Shown here piece by piece: positions 26,001-33,990 of a stretch of DNA of 46,266 nucleotides. Where the stretch lies: positions 1 to 46,266 of the forward strand of contig NZ_WBJS01000014.1 of NCBI RefSeq assembly GCF_009296265.1, in the 5' to 3' direction. Under the pieces are notes generated by a model. The model was not told where the DNA came from and did not search any database. It saw only the letters and a program-made list of their open reading frames with translations. How positions within the stretch are numbered: the first letter of the stretch is position 1; every line of letters begins with the position of its first letter. The position numbers and the translations under genes were made by a program. This DNA is from Thioclava sp. JE_KL1. GTDB lineage: Bacteria; Pseudomonadota; Alphaproteobacteria; Rhodobacterales; Rhodobacteraceae.

Positions 26001-28430
26001 TGCGTCAAGCGAGACGAATGCTTCATGAGCCATGAAAACGACGGCAAGGGTCCAGCGCCGGGCGTGATCGAGGAACTGGCGCGTCCGCTCGCGCACTACG
26101 CCGCGTCTGCGCCCGTGGATAAAGCCCGCTATGGCGTCTGTTATCAGGTAGACTCCCGGAGCGACTACGGTGAGCACAGACCACACAAACGCATCCGACG
26201 GCACGAGAAGCCAGCCGATCAGAGCGAGTATCACCAAAACCGGCGGGATCAGGCTGCGGCGCAGGTTGTCGATGATTTTCCAGCGGTCGAGAGGCGAAAG
26301 CGGATTCTTGAATTGCTTTTCGCCGCGCCCGGGCACAGTGCGCTGGAGCCAGGGCAATAATTGCCAGTCGCCGCGTATCCAGCGGTGCCAGCGGCGGGTG
26401 AATTCTGGGTAGTTGCCCGGGAAATTCTCATAGAAAACGATGTCTGACGCGAGCGCGGCCCGCCCATGCAGGCCTTCGAACAGGTCATGGCTGAGTATCG
26501 CGTTCTCCGGCACCCGCCCGCGCAGGCTCTGGCTGAATGCCGCGGCGTCATAGGCTCCCTTTCCCGTGAAAACGCCCTCGCCAAAAAGGTCCTGGTAGAC
26601 GTCCGACACCGCCCGGCTATAGATGTCGATCGCCGTGTCGCCAGTATAGAGCCGGGCGAAAAGCGAGGCCGAGCCCGCCTCTGGCGAGATCTCGATCCGC
26701 GGCTGGATGAAGGTATAACCAGAGATCACGCGCTCGCCTGTCGGATCGAATTCCACCCGGTTGAGCGGATGGGCAAGCGTGCCGATCAACCGGTGGATCG
26801 TGCCTGGCGGGGCGATGGTATCCGCATCCAGCGTGACCACGAAGCGCACGACACCAAGGGTGCCGGTCTTACCTTCCGTCAGGGGAAAGGCCGACACTGC
26901 ATCGCCGTGAAGGAATGCATTGAATTCTTCGAGCTTGCCGCGTTTGCGCTCCCATCCCATCCACACGCCTTCTGCCGGGTTCCAGCGCCGCCGCCGGTGC
27001 ATCAGAACGAAGGGGTGACCGGGGCCGTATCGTCCATTCAGCTTCCGGATGCCCTCGGTGAGAGCGTCTTCTACGCCCGCATCTGATGACAGGGTTTCGC
27101 CGGCAGCGTCTGCCAGGTCGCTCAGGATCACGTAGTGCAGGCGCGGGTCGGGGCTGGTCAGCCAGTGCCGCTCGAGTTGGGCGATGAGCGTTGAAACCTC
27201 GTCTTGGGCGGCGATGATCACCGGCAGGACGACGGCCGTCTCACAGCCTTTCGGTAGGCCGTCACGGAAGTCGAGCTTGGGAAGCGTCCTGGGCGGGATC
27301 GTCTGAGTTACAAGCCAATTGACAACAGTGACGGCGATGATCGAGGCCGGCATGAGCGACAGGAGCGCAGTAACGAGCGACGCGGTGACCGACGCGTTGT
27401 TCACAGCAAGCAACACCAGCGGCACGGTCATCGCCACCGCCCCCACCGCGATCAACGCGACGGCATAGGAGGCGCCCGCATGAGCCAGGACCCAGCGTAG
27501 CCAAGTCACCGCGGCATGTGCGCGAAAGCCCACCTGACGCTCCAATTGGCGGCGCCCGTCGCCGACAAGCCACCAGCCGACATGGTTGGCGCGGGACGCC
27601 CCGGCATGGGCGGTAGCCAGCGAGATGGCCTCATCGGCGACTCGTGTTTCGGACCAATCCGACCCCTCGGAAAGCTCCTCGACCGCCTTGCGATAGCTGT
27701 CGCGCGTGTCGAAATCCATCGCGGCGTAGATACCTGCCGGATCCTTCCGTAGGATCGCCTCGACCCGGCTCGTCGCCTCGAAAACCTCCTCCCACGGCAC
27801 GCGCGAGATGGCCGAAAGCGCCATGATGGCACGCGAGACTGCCTCGGTCGGGTCGTGAGCCTCGCCGTAAGCGGCTCCGGGCGTCGCTCTGAATGGAGGA
27901 TCGATCTCTTCGATCAATTCAGAGAAAGCAACGACGATGGTCTCGAGGCAGGCGAGCCGCAGCATCGCCGGAAAGGCCCAGAGTTCCGCGATCGTCAGGG
28001 CCGCGCCGCGCTGAAAGGCTGTCAGGAACCTCTCTGCCGCCACGAGATTTACCTGCATATGCGCAGCTTCAAGAAAGCCATGCGCGGCCAGAAAGATCCG
28101 CGGCAGACCGCGGCACTCGGGCGTAGAGAGGCTGGGCAGGCGGCGATAGAAATCGGGCGGCATGTCTGCCTGAACCTGACGAATGGCGCGGCGAACGTGA
28201 TACTCGTTGTCGAGCAACCATTCGGCGGCCTTGGTCGCTGCCGGAGGCGGATGGATCGAACAGCGTTGGGCCCTGACAAGCCATTTCGGGATCGCATCAA
28301 GCTCGGCCCAGACCGGTGCTGAACGCGGAGCGCCCGCGCAGATCTCGAGGTGGTGGCTCAAGCTCTCGGCTGCGTGATCGAGCAGTTCCTCCGGCCCGGC
28401 GCCAGCTGTCCGATCTGGCGCCTCGGTCAC
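20010..28430 (-). CDS. ndvB: cyclic beta-glucan synthase, NdvB/ChvB type
   Basis: A 2806-aa inner-membrane protein, close to the 2800+ aa of NdvB/ChvB, which make cyclic beta-1,2-glucan from UDP-glucose for the periplasm. Order: an N-terminal helical region; membrane helices about residues 325-385; a GT84 glycosyltransferase domain with LDADT near 535 and RWIRGDWQ near 685; more membrane helices about 715-890; a glycoamylase-like domain (RRTWLYFETY, HRSSPTNVGM, about 905-1030); and GH94 phosphorylase-like domains that set ring size, with GAGDWNDGMDRVG near 2477 holding the catalytic Asp. It starts at GTG 28430, which overlaps the stop of the upstream stress-protein gene (GTGA). No frameshift was seen along 8.4 kb. 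Products aid osmotic adaptation and host interaction in relatives. Confidence 0.95.
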   Translation of the reverse strand: MTEAPDRTAGAGPEELLDHAAESLSHHLEICAGAPRSAPVWAELDAIPKWLVRAQRCSIHPPPAATKAAEWLLDNEYHVRRAIRQVQADMPPDFYRRLPSLSTPECRGLPRIFLAAHGFLEAAHMQVNLVAAERFLTAFQRGAALTIAELWAFPAMLRLACLETIVVAFSELIEEIDPPFRATPGAAYGEAHDPTEAVSRAIMALSAISRVPWEEVFEATSRVEAILRKDPAGIYAAMDFDTRDSYRKAVEELSEGSDWSETRVADEAISLATAHAGASRANHVGWWLVGDGRRQLERQVGFRAHAAVTWLRWVLAHAGASYAVALIAVGAVAMTVPLVLLAVNNASVTASLVTALLSLMPASIIAVTVVNWLVTQTIPPRTLPKLDFRDGLPKGCETAVVLPVIIAAQDEVSTLIAQLERHWLTSPDPRLHYVILSDLADAAGETLSSDAGVEDALTEGIRKLNGRYGPGHPFVLMHRRRRWNPAEGVWMGWERKRGKLEEFNAFLHGDAVSAFPLTEGKTGTLGVVRFVVTLDADTIAPPGTIHRLIGTLAHPLNRVEFDPTGERVISGYTFIQPRIEISPEAGSASLFARLYTGDTAIDIYSRAVSDVYQDLFGEGVFTGKGAYDAAAFSQSLRGRVPENAILSHDLFEGLHGRAALASDIVFYENFPGNYPEFTRRWHRWIRGDWQLLPWLQRTVPGRGEKQFKNPLSPLDRWKIIDNLRRSLIPPVLVILALIGWLLVPSDAFVWSVLTVVAPGVYLITDAIAGFIHGRRRGVVRERTRQFLDHARRWTLAVVFMAHEAFVSLDAICRALWRMMVSRRRMLEWTSSAHVATADSADRRRAWEEMAGAPILAVAMAATLTAFAPEALSGAAPLLLLWLISPEIAQLIARPLRRPEEALSCDDQRFLRHLARRTWLYFETYAGPEDNWLPPDNYQTEPHEEIAHRSSPTNVGMLLLSALSAFDLGHSGLPALVARAANVLATLERLERYHGHILNWFDTRTLEPLEPRYVSTVDSGNLAVALVTLAEGCREAAQGPPVSSVSWDGLADSFGLLRDALAAMPLQPSAPLLARLDDLIAEAARVRDRPEDWAASARAMRDTGLPALSAELPVAFEAAPATDPREIHLWLERSIHHVISFIRDLEKLCPWTPLVAAPPPGQDALAAQLAEVLPPDLRLEDTETAIETARGLIGEREADPWHDTLRAALKDGLAARSALRDSLTVSAEHAHRLALAMEFGLLYDSETRTFFIGYNLSQDQMDQHRYDLLASEARLASYFAIAKGDVPVEHWFHLGRPLAHPGRDLTVLSWNGSMFEYLMPALLLRSGPGRLLGQSEAAAVAVQKRYGERLGLPWGVSEAAFATRDTSHRYQYRAFGVPGLGLKRGLDEDYVVSPYASALALAVAPATAVANLRRLDAMGMQGRYGFYDAADFTTERSPGARFTPVQTFMAHHQGMLLSAIDNTLTGDSLVRRFNRDPRIAAMEMLLQERVPWEYVPEPLPDAAPPPLPELERRAVPPLDGWPAPDIGAPQLHVIGNGRLSSWISDGGDSTLWWQGQSLTLWSGDLGHAARAGLFLRDAENGMIWDFRRRSSQAVDITFYPDRASFHLHKNEIAATQEIVTVQADDVELRRVTLVNESQATREIEVSSYAEVALASFASHERHPAFSKLFVQSEPLVGLDALLFTRRPRRPSDRPPVMLQRLLGGSNAVQFGGFDSDRRAILGRYGSSEPLDWLQRPPEATAGWTLDPASALRAKVRLAPGARVQLAFMTVAAGSRETAIEIASRYSGGETLDWAFEDAKRSIAIEADQLGASGAELRAAQAVAAELVRPPVKQAESLIGFLPGQHDLWGLGLSGDLPIVLVRVADADHAALLPAAVRAHRWWHRHGLRADLVILSTGASSYEEPINARLRDALRDAGLAEGLGGDGGVHLHSADRIAATQRRALEELAQVVLDGAAETLTETLQSVEELRDKSPLFTPDGQEQRAEQTLRAPAQGLKFENGYGGFSEDGGAYVIHLDASRVPPVPWCNVLANDHFGTIVSEAGLGFTWSLNAGEHRLTPWSNDPVTDAQGEALYLRDEETARIWTPTPLPAGDEASCEVTCRAGSTEWRRATHGLEQRLTVFVPAEATVKLAHLRLRNIDDRPRRITATYVAEWQLGALRSAARPHVTCTYRADSRSLIARNGWQPEFASRVAFLTASHPAHSLTCDRAAFYGPENDAANPEGLRRWSLGGQCGMIRDPCAAYQVHLDLAPGASEEVVFVLGDGANMEDAEALAIEWGDVGRATEALEATLAAWHQRLGTVTVETPDPAFDLMVNRWLPYQALSSRIMARAGFNQASGGIGFRDQLQDMMAFLFSEPARVRAHILDCAGRQFEEGDVLHWWHPPEGRGVRTRCSDDMLWLVYATHRYVRSTGDVGILDEEVPFLTAPTLTEDEEDRYAAFPRSAQARSLFEHCRRALIHGVTSGQHGLPLIGAGDWNDGMDRVGHNGRGESVWLAWFASHCAEGFADLARRGGHDDQVEHWKRRARDLKQAAEDAAWDGAWYMRAFDDDGQPWGSQECDECRIDSIAQSWSVLAGAPDRDRSRQAMRSASAWLVDRELRLVRLLTPPFDRTPRDPGYIRAYPPGVRENGGQYTHAATWLGMAQAKLGNGEEAYRIFDLINPIRRSASREDAERYRAEPYVMPADVGGAAPLEGRAGWTWYTGAAAWSWRLGIETILGLELEGGALHIAPCLPKGWGGFRARIRGPAGAISLRVEDLEGLGSGYVKVTVDGCVHSSATVEFPTDGTTVEVTARLGGQRDEGGVPARES

Positions 28431-29461
28431 ACCGGCGCCCTAACCATACGTGATCGCCATGGCGCGGCCTGCGCCGAAGGCCTCGATCCGGCTTCGGGGC
28501 GGCGCACCAGAAGCACGGGAACAGTGGCCGCCGAGATCAGGTATTCCGCCGTGCTGCCGATCGGCAGGTCAGGATGCGCCCCCTGCCCGCGCGCGCTGAG
28601 CACCACCAGGCTGGCGGCTTCCTCGTTCACGGCTCGGGCGAGCGCCCGACGCGGGTCTTCACCACTGAGCAGGCGCACGCGCGTGCGCAACGCGTCGGCG
28701 GGCAACAGTGCCCGGATTCTGTCGAGATAGGCTTGGGCCACGCGTTCGTTGCGGTGGCGCAGATCGGCGCGCAAGGCCTCGTCATGGGCGTCGGGCGGAC
28801 TGTTTCCGGTAAGGCTTATGTCCGGCACCGCGTGCAACAGGACCAATTCGGCGCTCCGGCTCTGGGCGACACCCAGGGCAATCGGCAACACCGCCTCCGC
28901 CCAGGTCGAGCTGTCGAGCGGCACCAGAACGCGCTCCCCGGACTTCTGTCGCGTCACGTCATTCGCGGGGGTCTCGGGGACGATCAAGACAGAGCCTGCG
29001 GCGTGCTCGGCGACCTGACGCACCGTGCTGCCGAGACCCCATTCGGTCCAGCGGTCGCGTCCACCGACGCCCAGCACCATCAGGTCCACTCCGGTTTCAT
29101 GCGCCTTGCGGCAGATACAGTCCGCAGTGGCTCCGCTCATCACCTCCGTGTGGATATCGGGCAGGGTGCAGATTTCACCGACAAGCCGACCAAGTTCGGC
29201 CTCTTCCTCTCGGCGGCCGAGGTCCCAATCGACGGGATCGACCGGACGTCGCATAGCTTGCGTTCCAGCCTCCATCACCCGGAGCACGGTCAACTCTGCT
29301 CCCATGACTTCGGCAATGGCCGCAGCCTCCGCGAGAACCTGGCGCGATTGCGGCGAGTGGTCGAGACAGGCCAAAACGTGATGGAAATGCAAAGAAGAAC
29401 CTCTGGGGCGGCCCATCGCACCCAACAAGTCGCGCGCCGAATTTGGATGCAATTCTCGCAT
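28427..29461 (-). CDS. universal stress protein with two UspA domains
   Basis: A 344-aa tandem UspA protein. The first domain (about residues 27-165) has the ATP-binding G-x2-G-x9-G-S/T pattern in VGGRDRWTEWGLGST. The second (about 175-325) has ARGQGAHPDLPIGST. Both therefore probably bind ATP. The N-terminus precedes HHVLACLDHSPQSRQVL, the usual first strand with Asp. ATG 29461 has a perfect AAGGAGG. The stop codon overlaps the cyclic glucan synthase start, so translation of the two is coupled. It is divergent from the P-type ATPase gene. Tandem Usp proteins respond to hypoxia, starvation or osmotic stress in other bacteria. Confidence 0.92.
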   Translation of the reverse strand: MRELHPNSARDLLGAMGRPRGSSLHFHHVLACLDHSPQSRQVLAEAAAIAEVMGAELTVLRVMEAGTQAMRRPVDPVDWDLGRREEEAELGRLVGEICTLPDIHTEVMSGATADCICRKAHETGVDLMVLGVGGRDRWTEWGLGSTVRQVAEHAAGSVLIVPETPANDVTRQKSGERVLVPLDSSTWAEAVLPIALGVAQSRSAELVLLHAVPDISLTGNSPPDAHDEALRADLRHRNERVAQAYLDRIRALLPADALRTRVRLLSGEDPRRALARAVNEEAASLVVLSARGQGAHPDLPIGSTAEYLISAATVPVLLVRRPEAGSRPSAQAAPWRSRMVRAPV

Positions 29462-29882
29462 CGAAACCTCCTTGGCGAGATATTTTGTGTTAAGGCAACC
29501 CCTTACTGGCTTACGACTTCCTTTCTACCAGATGCGGGATGCGGAAACATTGACACAACGCAACGAGGTGGAAAGGGCTGAAGCGCGTGATCTGTCACTC
29601 GAATAAACTCTCGTGTCTTCGATCATCCGTCTCCAGTGGTGCTCGGAGGCGTGAATGTCGCGCTGCGCACACTATTTCGACCCAGCGTGCATCGAGTTCG
29701 CCAAGCATCGGATGGAAGCGGCGATGCACGGGCCCAAACCTCGCCTGAGGCAAGGGCAATGTAGTGAAGCCCCCTCGTCTCAACGGAGTTGCCCGATAAA
29801 GTAATCTCCCACATTATGACTACTGAGTTTCCTGCAGATCAGATTGAACCTGACGCCGCTCCCCGACGCGAGAAGGAGCCAC
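29462..29882. other. divergent intergenic region between usp and P-type ATPase
   Basis: About 420 bp that must carry promoters for both divergent units. A weak Crp/Fnr-like half-site (TTGAC near 29550) was seen but is not convincing. Short open frames on the minus strand (29595-29814) are not protein-like. Confidence 0.5.
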
Positions 29883-32657
29883 ATGCCGTCCCCACCCTAT
29901 CCGCCCCCGACAAGCGCGGCGAATCTTCACCCAGTCGACACCCGGCTTCTGGCGGAAGAGCAGCATATCATCTCGAGGCTCCACGCACTGCCCCCGAGTG
30001 AGGCCCTTCACGCGGTCTCAGCCAGGGCGGAAGGACTTAGCAGCGAGGAAGCCGCGCATCGCCGGGTCGCGCACGGCCCCAACCGGCTTCCCGAACCTCC
30101 GCCACGCAGCCAATTGCTCCGTTTTCTGGCGCATTTCCACAATGTGCTGATCTATGTGTTGCTCGCATCCGCCGCAGTGACGGGAGCCCTGCACCATTGG
30201 GTGGATACGGGCGTGATCTTGGCAGTTGTAATCGTCAACGCGGTGATCGGATATGTGCAAGAAGGCCGCGCCGAGCAGGCGATGGCCGCGATCCGGGGAA
30301 TGCTCGCGCCACGAACGGCGGTGTTGCGCGACGGACGCCGACAGAGCCTTGAGGCGGCCGATCTGGTGCCCGGTGACATCGTGCTGATCGAGGCGGGCGA
30401 CCGGGTGCCTGCCGACCTTCGCCTGATCGCGGCCCGGGGGCTGAAAGCGGAGGAAGCGATCCTGACCGGCGAATCCGTGCCGGTCGACAAGGGCACGGCA
30501 CCGGTCGCGGAGGAAGCGTCGCTGGGCGACCGGAATTCGATGCTCTTCTCGGGCACGCTGGTCGCCGCCGGGGCAGGACGCGGCGTCGTCGCGGCGACGG
30601 GTGCGCAAACCCAGATCGGCCGGATCAGCGGCATGCTAAGCCGGGTTGAGACACTCACGACACCGCTCGTCGCACAGATGGACCGCTTCGCCCGATGGCT
30701 GACGGCCTTCATCCTTATGGTGGCGGTGACGCTACTGATCTACGGCTACTTCGTCGGCCACCTCCCCTTCTCAGACCTGTTCATGGCAGTTGTCGGCCTC
30801 TCGGTAGCCGCGATCCCCGAGGGGCTGCCGGCGGTGTTGACAATCACTCTGGCTGTCGGAGTGCAGGCGATGGCCCGACGCAACGTCATCGTTCGTCGCC
30901 TACCGGCGATCGAAACGCTCGGCGCGGTGTCGGTGATCTGCTCGGACAAGACCGGAACGCTGACGCGCAACGAAATGACGGTCGCCTCCCTGGCCGCGAC
31001 CGAGCACATTTATTCCGTGATGGGCAGCGGATACGCGCCCGAGGGCGCGGTGCGCTGGCGCGATGCCGATGTCGACCCGGACGACCACGCGGTGCTGTTG
31101 GAATTCGCCCGCGCCGCGGCCCTTTGTAACGATGCGCTGCTGCACAGCCATGCCGAAGGCTGGCGTGTCGAGGGCGACCCGATGGAAGGCGCGCTCATGG
31201 CGCTCGCCGGCAAGGTCACTCGCGACGGGCCCGAGCCCTTCCGCGAATGGACCCGCGCCGACGCAATCCCCTTCGATGCTGCGCATCGCTACATGGCCAC
31301 GCTACACCGCGACCGCGAAGGCCGCGCCTGCATCCACGTCAAGGGCGCGCCCGAGGCGGTGCTGGCGCTATGCGCCGACCAGCGCAGCGCCGAGGGTGGC
31401 ACGGAGCCGCTGGACGTTGATCACTGGCACGCAGCGATTGAGGAGCTCGCTGCCGAGGGACAGCGGGTGATCGCGATCGCCACACGCGCGGTGTCTGTGG
31501 GCCACACCGAGTTGTTGGCGACTGACCTCGAGGGTCAACTGACCCTCGTCGGATTGATCGGCCTAATCGATCCCCCGCGGGCAGAAGCCATCGACGCGGT
31601 CGCCGACTGCCATGCTGCGGGAATCCAAATAAAGATGATCACCGGCGACCATGCCGCCACGGCGCGCGCCATCGCCGAAAGAATCGGACTGAAGAACGCC
31701 GAGCGCGTGCTGACCGGAGCGGATATCGAGGCGATGGACGACGCTGAACTGGCCGACACGGCGGTAAAGACGGACATCTTCGCGCGCACATCTCCGGCCC
31801 ACAAATTGCGGCTCGTAACTGCCCTGCAATCGCGCGGGCTGACCGTTGCCATGACCGGAGACGGGGTCAATGACGCTCCGGCGCTCAAGCGCGCCGACGC
31901 CGGGATCGCGATGGGCCGGAAAGGCAGCGAGGCCGCCAAGGAGGCCGCCGAATTCGTGCTGGCCGATGACAATTTCGCGTCTATCGCCGCTGCAGTGCGC
32001 GAGGGCCGGACGGTCTATGACAATATCAAAAAGGTCATCGGCTGGACGCTACCCACCAATGCTGGCGAGGCGATGACGATTATCGCAGCGCTCTTTGCCG
32101 GCATGACATTGCCGATCTCGGCAGTGCAGATCCTCTGGGTCAACCTGATCACCGCCGTGACGCTGGGCGTCGCGCTCGCCTTCGAACCGTCCGAGCCCGG
32201 CACCATGCGCCGCCCGCCTCGCCCGCGCGCCGCGCCGCTGCTGACGGGGCAGCTGATCTGGCACATCGTGCTCGTCTCGGTGCTGTTCCTGACGGCGGTG
32301 TTCGGGGTTTACTTCTACGCCACCGACCGGGGCTACCCGTCCGTCCTGGCGCAGACGATGGCGATGAACACCTTGGTCGTGCTCGAGATTTTCCATCTTT
32401 TCTTCATCCGCAACATCCATGGCACCTCTCTCACCTGGGCGGCCGCCCGGGGAACGCCGATCATCTGGGTCTGCGTTCTGACCGTCGTAGCCGCTCAGCT
32501 CGCGATCACCTACGTTCCCCCTTTGCAGAAGGTGTTCGCAACACAAGCGGTACCATTCCGCGACGGGGTATTGATCATCCTGATCGGCATCGTCTTCTTC
32601 ATTCTGATCGAGATCGAGAAGCAGATGCGGCTCGCGCTTCGAAGCCTCACGCCCTGA
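29883..32657 (+). CDS. P-type cation-transporting ATPase (P2-type, Ca/Na-like)
   Basis: A 924-aa inner-membrane pump. It has an N-terminal cation-ATPase domain (LSSEEAAHRRVAHGPNRLPE), an actuator TGES loop near residue 195, an M4 ion-site motif IPEGLPAVLT near 310-320, the phosphorylated Asp355 in DKTGTLT, and the hinge TGDGVNDAP near 658. Three to four more helices follow. The PEGLPA motif and overall length fit P2A/P2B calcium-type or bacterial Na/Ca pumps rather than heavy-metal P1B pumps, and no CxxC metal-binding domain is present. The exact ion is not decidable. ATG 29883 has GAAGGAG close upstream. Confidence 0.93.
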   Translation: MPSPPYPPPTSAANLHPVDTRLLAEEQHIISRLHALPPSEALHAVSARAEGLSSEEAAHRRVAHGPNRLPEPPPRSQLLRFLAHFHNVLIYVLLASAAVTGALHHWVDTGVILAVVIVNAVIGYVQEGRAEQAMAAIRGMLAPRTAVLRDGRRQSLEAADLVPGDIVLIEAGDRVPADLRLIAARGLKAEEAILTGESVPVDKGTAPVAEEASLGDRNSMLFSGTLVAAGAGRGVVAATGAQTQIGRISGMLSRVETLTTPLVAQMDRFARWLTAFILMVAVTLLIYGYFVGHLPFSDLFMAVVGLSVAAIPEGLPAVLTITLAVGVQAMARRNVIVRRLPAIETLGAVSVICSDKTGTLTRNEMTVASLAATEHIYSVMGSGYAPEGAVRWRDADVDPDDHAVLLEFARAAALCNDALLHSHAEGWRVEGDPMEGALMALAGKVTRDGPEPFREWTRADAIPFDAAHRYMATLHRDREGRACIHVKGAPEAVLALCADQRSAEGGTEPLDVDHWHAAIEELAAEGQRVIAIATRAVSVGHTELLATDLEGQLTLVGLIGLIDPPRAEAIDAVADCHAAGIQIKMITGDHAATARAIAERIGLKNAERVLTGADIEAMDDAELADTAVKTDIFARTSPAHKLRLVTALQSRGLTVAMTGDGVNDAPALKRADAGIAMGRKGSEAAKEAAEFVLADDNFASIAAAVREGRTVYDNIKKVIGWTLPTNAGEAMTIIAALFAGMTLPISAVQILWVNLITAVTLGVALAFEPSEPGTMRRPPRPRAAPLLTGQLIWHIVLVSVLFLTAVFGVYFYATDRGYPSVLAQTMAMNTLVVLEIFHLFFIRNIHGTSLTWAAARGTPIIWVCVLTVVAAQLAITYVPPLQKVFATQAVPFRDGVLIILIGIVFFILIEIEKQMRLALRSLTP

Positions 32658-32744
32658 TAAGAACCGATTTCAGGAAGATCAAAAGGGCGGACCTCTTTGC
32701 ATTGTTGCGCTAACTCCGGCTCTCGAAAGAACCCTAAATCCCGG

Positions 32745-32981
32745 TCAAAGCCTGCGCACGGAATTTCCGCCTGCGACGATTGCGCGGATCAGCTCTGCCG
32801 TGGCCAGATGCGTCTCCCCTGCGAGAGAGGCGGCAGCCGCGTTTTCATGACTTGTGGCCGCATCTTCGAGCACGCCGACGACATCGGCCTCCGACAGCAA
32901 ACCACGATCGTTCATCGCCAAGAGCAACGCCTCGCAGATCGACAGCGCAGCGATCCCGGCATATTCCGATTTCGAGGACAT
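32745..32981 (-). CDS. 78-aa helical hypothetical protein
   Basis: A short, probably all-helical protein (MSSKSEYAGIAALSICEALL, then LLSEADVVGVLEDAATSHENA and LIRAIVAGGNSVRRL). It lacks a signal peptide or membrane segment. ATG 32981 is preceded by AAGGAAAGG on the minus strand; a longer in-frame version from 33191 adds low-quality sequence. It is divergent from the Crp/Fnr gene at 33142. No functional assignment; the C-terminal half resembles small alphaproteobacterial proteins of unknown role. Confidence 0.6.
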   Translation of the reverse strand: MSSKSEYAGIAALSICEALLLAMNDRGLLSEADVVGVLEDAATSHENAAAASLAGETHLATAELIRAIVAGGNSVRRL

Positions 32982-33141
32982 TGGTTTCGGCCTTTCCTTG
33001 TGGAATTTGGGTCGCCACCGGCTGGTAATGGTGCCAACATGCAATATGACAGAATTTCCTTTCGGCTGGACTGATCGAAAGCAGCTTGAGCTTGCGATAC
33101 CAAGTCTGTGCTGACCGGAACCAACGGAAAGCAAGCCACGG

Positions 33142-33867
33142 ATGGAAGACACACCACTCGCGCGCAAGCTTTCGGCATTCGTCACCCTCACGGATCAGGA
33201 ACGCGCGGCTCTGAAGCTCTTATTTCGTCGCCGCCGCTTCTTCGCGGCGGGGCGCGATCTGGTTCATCAGGGCCAATCCGAACACGCCACCTATATTCTC
33301 GCGAAAGGATGGGTCTCCTCCTACAAGATCCAGCCCGATGGCGGGCGCCAGATCGTCGACTTTCAGGTCCCCGGTGACTTCCTGGGCCTGCGCAGCATAC
33401 TCTTGCGCACCTCCGATCACAGCTTCGAGTCGGTGGTCGAGATCGAGGCGGCAGAAGTGCGGCTGGATGAGTTGCTGGATGTTTTTGAGACCACACCGCG
33501 GCTTGCGACCGCCATCCTTTGGGCAGCCTCTCGCGACGAAGCGATGGTCGTCGAGCATCTCGTGGGGATCGGCCGCCGGAGCGCGGATAAAAGGGTCGCA
33601 CATTTTCTCCTCGAGCTTGGCGCGCGCCTCTCCTTCGTGGGCTTTGCAGACAAGTGCGGGTTCGATTGCCCGCTTACGCAATATCATCTAGCCGATGCTC
33701 TGGGCCTAAGCGCGATACACGTCAACAGAGCCCTGCGCCGGCTGCGCGAGGATGGACTGGTCACCTTTCGCTCCGGCCGCGTTTCCTTCCACGATTACAA
33801 CCGGCTGATCACCGAGGCAGAGTTCGATCCCTCCTACATGGACCAGGACGGCCCTTTGCTGACTTGA
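33142..33867 (+). CDS. Crp/Fnr-family transcriptional regulator (1)
   Basis: A 241-aa regulator. The N-terminal cyclic-nucleotide-binding-like beta roll (about residues 20-130) includes VHQGQSEHATYILAKGWVSSYK and DFQVPGDFLGL. A dimerisation helix follows (TAILWAASRDEAMVVEHLVGIG), then a C-terminal winged helix (LTQYHLADALGLSAIHVNRALRRLREDGLV). No FNR-type cysteine cluster is visible, so it is not an oxygen-sensing Fnr of the [4Fe-4S] kind. The effector is unknown. It probably controls nearby stress genes (P-type ATPase, usp), which is inference from context. Confidence 0.9.
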   Translation: MEDTPLARKLSAFVTLTDQERAALKLLFRRRRFFAAGRDLVHQGQSEHATYILAKGWVSSYKIQPDGGRQIVDFQVPGDFLGLRSILLRTSDHSFESVVEIEAAEVRLDELLDVFETTPRLATAILWAASRDEAMVVEHLVGIGRRSADKRVAHFLLELGARLSFVGFADKCGFDCPLTQYHLADALGLSAIHVNRALRRLREDGLVTFRSGRVSFHDYNRLITEAEFDPSYMDQDGPLLT

Positions 33868-33990
33868 TTACGCTCGGCACGCTGATCCATGTCAGGACCG
33901 ATCCTTGCGATTGCGCTTATGTTGACGGGAAGTTTTCAGCGGAGGTCATCAAGACTGACCTGAAAAAACAATTATTTAGACGAGGTCTAC

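Noticed and set aside
29540-29570. A possible Crp/Fnr box (TTGAC with a distant CAA) between usp and the P-type ATPase
   Set aside because: Only one half-site is convincing; the other matches poorly.
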